A stretch of DNA of 64,000 bases from positions 1,178,001 to 1,242,000 of the forward strand of contig KE546973.1 of NCBI GenBank assembly GCA_000442125.1, given 5' to 3'. The translations under genes and the position numbers were made by a program. Each line of letters starts with the position of its first letter. The first letter of the stretch is position 1. The notes under the pieces were generated by a model. That model had not been told where the DNA came from, ran no database searches, and saw nothing but the letters and a program-made list of their open reading frames with translations. The DNA comes from Opeltia flavorubescens (lineage: Eukaryota > Ascomycota > Lecanoromycetes > Teloschistales > Teloschistaceae). This document shows positions 56,701 through 64,000 of the stretch, in pieces.

Positions 56701-57200
56701 CTACTGAACTCAAGTCGCCGCAGGAACTACAAGCCTGGACGGCACTGGGTGAAAAGTTCAAGAAGGCCAAAGAAGCAGACGATCAAGCCGAGGAAGACCT
56801 TGGAGAGATTCCGGACGAATTCTTAGGTAAGCTGATGATGTTGAAGGTGAGATGTTCGTATGGAAATCAAGTACTAAGCAACGATGGCGAATCAGATCCC
56901 TTGGTTTATACTTTAATGACTGATCCTGTTATCTTACCCACTTCGAAGACCACAATCGACCGATCAACAATTCGGTCACATCTCCTAAGTGATCCAAACG
57001 ACCCATTCAATCGTTCTCCTTTGAAGATCGAAGATGTCATACCTGGTAGGCTAATGCTCCTAATTTATTCTCTATGCAATCACAGCTGACGAACCTCCTT
57101 TATAGACACGGAGCTCAAAGCACAAATCGAGGCGTTCAAGGCGGAGAAGCGGGGAGCCAAGATTGCTCAGGCGAACATCATGGACACGGGCGCGGGATGA
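53791..57200 (+). CDS. ufd2: E4 ubiquitin-chain elongation factor Ufd2
   Basis: Extends ubiquitin chains on substrates already tagged by an E3 and works with Cdc48. Four exons are proposed (53791-53820, 53868-56826, 56896-57045, 57106-57200), giving 1077 residues. The first exon is 30 nt ([10 protein letters not shown]). A disordered N terminus precedes the long helical Ufd2 core (about residues 120-960). The U-box near the C terminus reads [34 protein letters not shown] and DPFNRSPL. The intron at 56827-56895 is inferred because reading through it would put 23 extra residues into EFL-DPL of the U-box. The C terminus is [17 protein letters not shown] and a short tail. Confidence 0.94.
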
Positions 57201-58092
57201 GAGCAGCAAGTCTGGCTGAATTATGATTCAACGATGTTAATGGCATACAGCTGGCATGGCAAAGCATTGGAACGTTTTTGGGGTGGGATTTCGTTTGAGC
57301 GCCAGCTTGCGAGCATTTGAGTTGGTACATCCATCGGAAAGATCGATATGGATGCCTCTGTCTCGATATTATATAGAGTGAGAATAGAACGTTCATCGAA
57401 ATCGACCAACTGGCTGCGACCATATGCTGATAAAGTGGCATGATCTGAATGCCAAGCAATGTACAACCTCGAATAAATTCCGGGAAGGTGCAACCGGCTG
57501 TTTGTGTCCATTTAATTCGACGAGACTCGCAGGACTCTCTGCCAACAAACCACTTGATCCATTTTCCCATTGATTATTTGGGCTTCGATTTCAACAGTCC
57601 TAATCATCTATTGAGTGTGGCAAACCCTGCTCAGCCTGACTCGCAATCCTCCAGCTAGCTACTAGTAGGACGTTCAACGGATACGGATAGAGCGCAGCCG
57701 TTGCCTGATACAACCAGCAAATCAGAGGGTCCGTTGCCCTCCACCCTGATAACCGCCTCTCCGGCTTTTAGCTTCGACACTTCTTCTGCATCCAAGAGTC
57801 CTTGTCATCATAAAGAGGACTCACAACTCTCATCCTCGTCCAATTTCTTCACTTCATCTACGGATCGTGTGAGTCGCGGAGCAATTAGCCGCAAGCACAC
57901 GCCCCGTGCCGAAAAAGTACGTCTCCACAATCAAGGAAGCCTCACCTCATCTTCCAACTTCTGCACAACTCTCCGCTACTACAACGATCACCATCCTCTT
58001 TTATACCATCACACATCTGCTTCACACCCTTGAACAGCTGTTTGCGTGTGCACAAACCAAGCCCGCTAACCTTTGGCTTTTGAGCTGTCAAG
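57201..58092. other. intergenic region with rho1 promoter and leader
   Basis: ufd2 3' end followed by a CT-rich stretch at about 57770-58080, including TTTATA near 57999, which fits a promoter and 5' leader for rho1. Short frames here look non-coding. Confidence 0.5.
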
Positions 58093-59132
58093 ATGGCTGA
58101 AATCCGCCGCAAACTTGTCATCGTCGGAGACGGTGCATGCGGAAAGACCTGTCTGTTGATGTGAGTACACCTCTTCTTCCTTTAGCCACGGACTCTTTGC
58201 ATAATGCCTGGGCTGGCGATCGGTTACAATAGCTGACCTGGTGCATCTCTTCAGCGTCTTTTCCAAGGGTACCTTCCCTGAGGTGAGACAATAACCCCTC
58301 TCCTGCACCAAACCACCCTGACCATACGACCGACACATCCATAAACCTCGACTTGTTGAGACCCATGTCAAAAATTGAAGTTGGAATCTGGAAAAAGACA
58401 AGACTCAATCCTGACAGTACAATAGGTCTACGTCCCAACCGTTTTCGAGAACTATGTCGCCGATGTCGAAGTGGATGGCAAGCATGTTGAACTAGCTCTT
58501 TGGGATACGGCCGGCCAAGAAGATTATGACCGTCTCCGACCGCTCTCCTATCCCGATTCTCATGTTATCCTCATCTGCTTCGCCGTCGACTCCCCAGATT
58601 CTTTGGACAATGTGCAAGAGAAGGTATGTAGCAACACCTAAAAACTCTCATACCCGATCGAATTCGTACAAATTTTGTATGTGGAAAGAAGAAATACTAA
58701 TTGCTCGTTAGTGGATATCCGAGGTGCTACATTTTTGCCAAGGCCTGCCCATCATCCTCGTTGGCTGCAAAAAAGATCTTCGCTACGATCAGAAGACTAT
58801 TGAAGAGCTTCACAAAACTTCGCAGAAACCAGTGACACCAGAACAGGTAAGCCTACCACAAGTTTTCGGCATCCGCATACATGCTTTTCAATCTATGATT
58901 TTGACGAGGACCTTGAAGAATCGGCTTAAGTTCAAAGTGTAAAACCAGAGCGCTGACACTACTCGTCTGACAGGGAGAGGAAGTGAAGAAGAAGATTGGC
59001 GCCAAAGCCTACCTGGAATGTTCAGCCAAGACCAACGACGGCGTCCGTGAAGTTTTTGAACACGCAACCCGCGCCGCGCTCCTGTCGAAGAAAGGACCGG
59101 GCCACAAGAAGTCGAAGTGCTTGATATTGTAA
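58093..59132 (+). CDS. rho1: Rho-family GTPase Rho1
   Basis: The essential small GTPase that activates glucan synthase and the cell-wall integrity kinase cascade and organises actin. Five exons (58093-58160, 58255-58282, 58426-58623, 58712-58846, 58974-59132) give 195 residues. Motifs are the P-loop GDGACGKT at 12-19, the effector region [17 protein letters not shown], switch [28 protein letters not shown] and [10 protein letters not shown]. The C terminus is polybasic ([10 protein letters not shown]) with CAAX box CLIL, whose final Leu predicts geranylgeranylation. Exon 2 is only 28 nt. Confidence 0.97.
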
Positions 59133-60350
59133 TTTGCGAATGAACAGCGATAATGGGGAGACAATTTGTGGGGGTAGCATGGCACTAGGCGGCTGCGGAA
59201 AGGAGTCTCCATAATTTCTCTAGACTTACGATTGCGACTGGGATTTACCAATGGAGGTTCTTTTCTTTAGCCTATTGCCTCTGTGTGAGCCCCTTTTCGA
59301 GCAATCGGTGTCTGTCGAGGTTCAATTTTTGTCTATGGTGGTTGAGCGACCGTCGAATGTGACGGCAAGATTTGTGGTGTTCCCGGACCTGTTGTCTCTT
59401 TTGGAGGCGGTCAGTGCAAGCAGCTTCTTGCCTCGAGGATCTCAGGGTTTCATTAGCATTCAGGAGTTGAATCCCACTTCTACCACTTTCAACCACGAGG
59501 TGGAAGTCCAGATATACAGCACTGTTTTTGTATTCCTTTTCTCACTCCCGTCAAATGTCACCCGTTTCTTCATGGGTTTTCAATGGTCAAGACTGACTCA
59601 TGCATACGAATGGCGTAATACTCAATCCTCTATAGTTTAAGAGTACCGTCTCATAATCCATTTGCATCTCCTTCTTTCATTCTCTCGTTGACTATGGTGA
59701 TGGTATTGCGATATTGATAGTAGCACTGCAGAAGTGGTTTGAGTAATCATATCGGGGTGAGAAGGTGGGTATTAGACAAGGATTATCTCATTATTGTGTT
59801 TTGTATACACATCTTCACATGGCAGGTAATGTATAGGGATCACTTTCTTCTACCATCAATACCTAGACCGTCATTTACATTGAAGACCCATCTTGGTTTG
59901 TTCCCTTATGCTTCCAGGTCTATGCAAAATGACCTATGACCAAATGACTAAATAAGATTCAACCTCTGCATAGAGTTCCCCATAAGAATTTCACCTCTGC
60001 AACGTGCCTGGTAACCGCAATCGATCATTTCCAACTAGACGCAACAACAAACTTACATATCTCAAAATACAGTAGCGAAGGAGCAAAAATTTCTATGTTC
60101 AAGTTTTAGATGATGCCAGGACTCTAGGATGTGAGGGTTTTTTGTAGCAGCATCATTGTAGTTCTCATGGTCTCAGGGGATCGCGTTTCTTGGCAGCAGC
60201 TTGGCGAGCTTGACCGAAGTTCTCGCCTTACAGGGCGATATAATTCTGCTAGGTGCAGTCATTTCAGATCAACGTCTAAACTTACCAGAAGCGCGTTGAC
60301 CATTCACCCACCACATCCAGCTTTCCCATCCGGTTTCCTTATCTCACAGC
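59133..60350. other. intergenic region, no gene seen
   Basis: rho1 3' end and the uL24m promoter. A plus-strand frame at 59251-59640 lies right after rho1 and is probably 3' untranslated sequence. No RNA gene or repeat is recognised. Confidence 0.5.
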
Positions 60351-61592
60351 ATGCAGAAACTGCTTAAGCGGACGGCGCAAGTCGAGAAGCAAGCCGCCCG
60401 ACGTAAGAGCGTTAATCGCAGCAAGAATGCTTCCGATACCCGTAGAATTCTGCTTCTTCAACACAAAGTTCACAACAGAGCGCGAAGAGAAATGTATGTC
60501 TCGGCTCGAGAGGCGCGGAAAGAAGACTGGCTATTGGGACCACTGGCTCCGAGGAGAGATATTGGAGATAGAGCCGAGACGTATGGGACGGTACCATTGA
60601 GGATGCTTGAGACCCCGGAGAAGTTGGATGGGAAGTGGAAGAAATGGGGGATTAAAGAAGGAGATCGCGTGTGTGTTGTTGGGGGGAATGAGCGGGAGAA
60701 GGGCAAGATTGGGGTGGTGAGGGAGGTGAAGGAGAAGGCCGAGACTTGTAAGGTGCAGGGGTTAAATATGGTATGTGCTCCGATCGTCCTCTCATCTATG
60801 ATAGATCAGGTTTGCCATTGCAGTCTAAGGAGCTGACACCGAAATATCTAGATCAATGTTCCTACACCAGATTACATGAAAACTCAAGGCCGCAATGAAC
60901 CACCTGTCCAGACTACCGAAGCTCCTCTTCCTCTCTCTTCGGTCCGCCTTGTCACTCCTCTCCCTGATCTTTCTACTGGCGTAAAAAGAGACGTCATCGT
61001 CAACGAACTCACTCTCACCCCTACCGGCCAACGACTTATAGCCAACTACATATCCCCCGATACCGGAAAACCATACTATGTCCCTTGGCCTCCAAAGGAA
61101 AAACCAGAGTTTAAAGACAACGATGACGATACCCTTCGTATAGATGTTGAACAGGTGACTTGGGTCCCTTCACTGCTCAGAGCACCAATGCCGAGCGGCG
61201 TGATTGACGAGCTAAGAAATAAGTACTCCAAGTTCCGGACGAGGCATGAGGATAGCTACCTTGAAATGAAGGAAGAGATTGACGAGAATAAAAGACGGGA
61301 GAAGGAGGAACTGGAGTGGGGTGGTGGAACGCCAAAAGCGATGTTGACGCCTGTCCAGGAGCTGAATCGGTTGAGGAAGATGGAGAGGAGAGGGTTGGAG
61401 GAGGATAAGTTGACGGACGATGTGTTGGCGGGTATTGGGGCGTTGATGGTGAAGAGAGGGAAGAGATCACCGCCAAAAGAAATGAAAGCGGAAGTCGATG
61501 TAAAGAGTCTGGAGGATCCCGCTGCGACGAGGATTGATTTGGCCAGTTTAGAGAGCCCGACGGAGGCGAGGACGGATGCTCCAAACCCCTAA
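60351..61592 (+). CDS. mrpl40: mitochondrial large-subunit ribosomal protein uL24m
   Basis: A component of the mitochondrial ribosome large subunit (bacterial L24, yeast Mrpl40). Two exons (60351-60770, 60852-61592) give 386 residues. A basic N terminus (MQKLLKRTAQVEKQAARRKS) suits mitochondrial import. The KOW motif lies at about 101-126 (IKEGDRVCVVGGNEREKGKIG). INVPTPDYMK and a strand-rich region follow (VRLVTPLPDLSTGVKRDVIV). A fungal C-terminal extension of about 200 residues is charged and helical. Confidence 0.93.
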
Positions 61593-62357
61593 TCCCAAAG
61601 TCTCCTATGGAAATAAAGAAGCTACATTGACATCCTCCACGCTACCGAGACGAAGAAATCAATCATCCGGGCTGAGACAGTCACATGTCAGTTTGGTGAG
61701 ACTACAGTCATGTGCTGTAAAGACGAGTCACGGTGTACTCAGAGGACTCAATTTGGGAATACAACTCAAATAACGAATGCTAAAGGAGCAGAGTTCTGGA
61801 GATATCTCAGAGGTCTAGACAGCATCCATTCCAGCTTCTATGTTTTCAAGACTGAAGACTGTCTGACGGTGACGATTCGCCGTTACGACATATTCCATCA
61901 GAGAACACTGACTTGATCATTTAACCGACAAATGTCTGGCCTGATGACTTAACGAAGCAATTCACAAGAACCTGGGCTGTGCCAAGCTCCACTCTTCGTC
62001 CTGCTACCTTGCCATTTGCCTGGGCTAGCATTACTGTCGCTGCGGCTGCGACTTCGCTTTGCTGTTATCCATCAGAATTCTGTCCATCAACAGAGCGTTG
62101 AAAGAAACTTCTATCCTGCCATGTAGTAAGATCCATAGCTTTACAGATCAATGGATGAAGCTGCTCCTGATGCTTGATAATTTTCAATTTCCGTCTTCTG
62201 ACTCGGTTCTTTCGAGCCCTCAGCGATACTTCACAAAACGCCTCTTCTCGTCCTCTGGCCAAATACAACAAAACCGTCAGATTTTCAGCAAATCCACAAA
62301 TTCCCTCCTTCCATCCAAAAATCGCCTGCTGCCAAGGAACTCGAACATGAACAACTC
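61593..62357. other. intergenic region, no gene seen
   Basis: Convergent 3' ends of the uL24m gene and the KP4-like gene. Short frames on both strands lack recognisable content. Confidence 0.5.
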
Positions 62358-63044
62358 TCAACCAGGAACATCAAACCTCACCTCCCTCTGCCCTCCCCCC
62401 TCCTCCTCCACCATAACAACCCACACCCCACCCCTCCGCACCTCCTCCCTCCCCTCCTCCCTCGCGCAAACACCCTCGCACGCCTTCCCCCACACATAAT
62501 TACTCGTCAGAATCCCCGCATCTTCCGGCCGATTATTCCCCAGCACAGGCACGCTCCCGCAAAACTTACACCCGTGCGCTAGCAGGTCGGATATCCGCTC
62601 CTTTATTATGAACCCCGGTACGCCCGTGGGGGGTACGTTGGGCCCCTGGAGGAATAGACATATGGAGCCGGTGAACCAGTGGTTTTTTGCGCAGAGGATG
62701 TGTTCGCCTTCGTGGAAGAGGGTTAGTGGCGGAATAGGGCCCCCTGGGAGGGGCGGGGGTGGGGGGATGCCGTTGGTTGGGTTTTCAAAAGCGGGGTCGT
62801 GGTTTACGACGGCGGCGTTTTCGGCGGAGAGGTTCGTGGAGGGATTGGGGAGGTGGGCTGTGAGGTTGAAGGCGTGGAGGATGTTGGGGGAGTTGTTGGT
62901 TGTGAAGGAGCATTGGGAGGAGCCGAGGCAGTTTATTCCTCTACTTGGGGTGTGGGAGGGTGGGCGGTAGGATTGGGCGTGGGAGGGGTGGGGGAGGAGG
63001 ATGGTGATGGTGGTGAGGGTGAAGAGGGTGATAGGGGCTAACAT
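62358..63044 (-). CDS. secreted cysteine-rich protein, KP4-like family
   Basis: An open frame of 228 residues that looks whole. A signal peptide covers about residues 1-23 (ending PSHAQS). The mature part begins with RGINCLGSSQC and carries eight cysteines with the KP4-family pattern: GINCxGSSQC, ILCAKN, ICLFLQG, HGCKFCGSVPV, and a final KACEGVC. An Asn/Pro-rich insert lies between the first cysteine pair and the ILCAKN motif. KP4 is the fold of a secreted product of an Ustilago dsRNA virus. Chromosomal relatives are scattered through ascomycetes and are usually explained by old transfer. The age here cannot be judged from one copy. The function in this fungus is unknown. Confidence 0.85.
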   Translation of the reverse strand: MLAPITLFTLTTITILLPHPSHAQSYRPPSHTPSRGINCLGSSQCSFTTNNSPNILHAFNLTAHLPNPSTNLSAENAAVVNHDPAFENPTNGIPPPPPLPGGPIPPLTLFHEGEHILCAKNHWFTGSICLFLQGPNVPPTGVPGFIIKERISDLLAHGCKFCGSVPVLGNNRPEDAGILTSNYVWGKACEGVCAREEGREEVRRGGVWVVMVEEEGGGQREVRFDVPG

Positions 63045-64000
63045 TTTGGTGCTTTTTGACAGTGGGATTTGGTTGGAGCAGAGTGAGGGAGCATCACGAC
63101 ACTAGGAGAACGGTGTCTATTTGGCTTCTGCTATACTAGACTATAGATATAGCCTTTCTTTCAACTTCCCTTTGTGGGGTATGGGGTAAAGAAATGGGAT
63201 GCGACACCCGCTGGAAGGATTTCATGGGAGATGCATACTAGGTACGCTTGTAGGAAAAGGGTCCTCCTGCATGCATTGTTTTGTTTCCCCTTCTCTTTCC
63301 CCACAAACTTTCTTTCCTCATACATATGCGCAGCTCTGAAGGCTTGTTTCCGCCTCTTCATTTCTTTTTCGCTTTCCTTCTCTGTTTCTGAAGTGCCCGT
63401 ACTTTCTGATCAAATGAATGAGCTAGAGCATAAATCAACCGATTTGGAGACAAAATTTCTCGACCGTCTCAGACCCATATTCATATTCGTTCATAACTAG
63501 TGGTTGTTGAGAGTGATATATACTGTATAAGCTTTCTCTTTCTTCCTTTTCCTCCTTCCATTCTATTTCTATCTCTACAATGAAATTTAAAAAAAAGCTG
63601 ATTCCAAATCATGGAACGCAGAAGAAATATGAATCCCCTTTCAAATCTTGATCATGCTCATGCGGGTTGTTGGCCCGCAACGAAGGGGAAGAGGCGCGAT
63701 TTTTTGTCGCCCCCTCTTCCTTTCTGCTCTTTGACACAATGATCTCCGATAAATTCCACTCGGTTCGATTCAGAGCTTTTCTTCGATCTGAGTTTCACCG
63801 GCTTCCCTGGCCTTCAGGAAGGTGAGATGATCTATGCTCGTATTCTGTACATGCTTTTCCTCCCGATTTCTTTCTTGGCCGCTAAGTAGCCTTTCTGGTT
63901 TGGGAGAAGTGAGGAAGCTACTGGTCTATGCTTGGTAGCCGTCCCAGGATAGGACGGGGGATGTTTTTGAACGAAATGACGAGTCGTCCAGATGAGTAGG
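63045..64000. other. right-end intergenic region, promoter-like
   Basis: Promoter of the KP4-like gene, then a pyrimidine-rich plus-strand stretch (about 63265-63400 and 63535-63585) typical of fungal promoters. It probably belongs to a plus-strand gene beyond the window. No coding sequence is supported. Confidence 0.5.

Noticed and set aside
18458-61592. Possible functional cluster of signalling genes (Crz1, RhoGAP, CaMKK, Rho1)
   Set aside because: They are spread over 40 kb among unrelated housekeeping genes, with no shared orientation or spacing; co-location is best treated as chance.
1-64000. Transposons, LTR elements, CRISPR arrays, rRNA or tRNA genes
   Set aside because: I looked for terminal repeats, reverse-transcriptase or transposase motifs, regularly spaced repeats and RNA-gene consensus boxes by eye and saw none that holds up.

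Overview
The window is nuclear DNA of a filamentous ascomycete (Pezizomycotina). Genes lie on both strands, are cut by short introns of about 45-90 nt with GT..AG ends, and encode typical filamentous-fungal proteins: a Crz1-type calcineurin-responsive factor, a Cdc10-type septin, a GPI-anchored aspartyl protease, Rho1 and a Kelch membrane protein. The flavour of the proteins suggests Leotiomycetes, but I cannot prove the class by eye. Two unresolved bases (near 7449 and 33555) mark it as draft assembly.

Layout. 1-2.3 kb: an unrecognised disordered protein running off the left edge. 3.4-5.6 kb: an AVT/SLC38 amino-acid transporter with three micro-exons. 6.0-7.7 kb: a yapsin-like aspartyl protease. 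8.8-9.5 kb: a small, probably mitochondrial protein. 9.9-14.3 kb: cytosolic methionyl-tRNA synthetase, divergent from the golgin Rud3. 15.2-17.7 kb: guanylate kinase converging on a Cdc10 septin. 18.5-25.4 kb: Crz1 and a Kelch/transmembrane protein. 26.2-31.0 kb: Rqc1/TCF25, divergent from a mitochondrial PP2C (Ptc5). 31.3-38.9 kb: an acidic unknown protein, a CRAL-TRIO-like/RhoGAP protein and a long disordered protein. 39.5-43.6 kb: cobalamin-independent methionine synthase, divergent from a steroid 5-alpha-reductase-like enzyme. 43.6-46.6 kb: a 3-kb gene-free stretch. 46.6-50.7 kb: a large CaMKK/Ssp1-Sak1-type kinase. 51.4-53.4 kb: an Aim19-like protein, divergent from an ER J-protein. 53.8-61.6 kb: E4 ubiquitin ligase Ufd2, Rho1 and mitochondrial ribosomal protein uL24m. 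62.4-63.0 kb: a KP4-like secreted cysteine-rich protein. The right end is a pyrimidine-rich, promoter-like stretch.

Most of the content is conserved housekeeping machinery: protein synthesis and quality control (MetRS, Rqc1, Ufd2, J-protein, uL24m), methionine supply, trafficking and polarity (Rud3, septin, Rho1, RhoGAP), and calcium/glucose signalling (Crz1, CaMKK). I see no biosynthetic cluster, transposon, CRISPR array or tRNA gene. The unusual items are the micro-exons and GC-AG intron of the transporter, a stop-free 3n intron inside the Ufd2 U-box, internal tandem repeats in two disordered proteins, and the KP4-like gene, a family shared with a fungal dsRNA virus.
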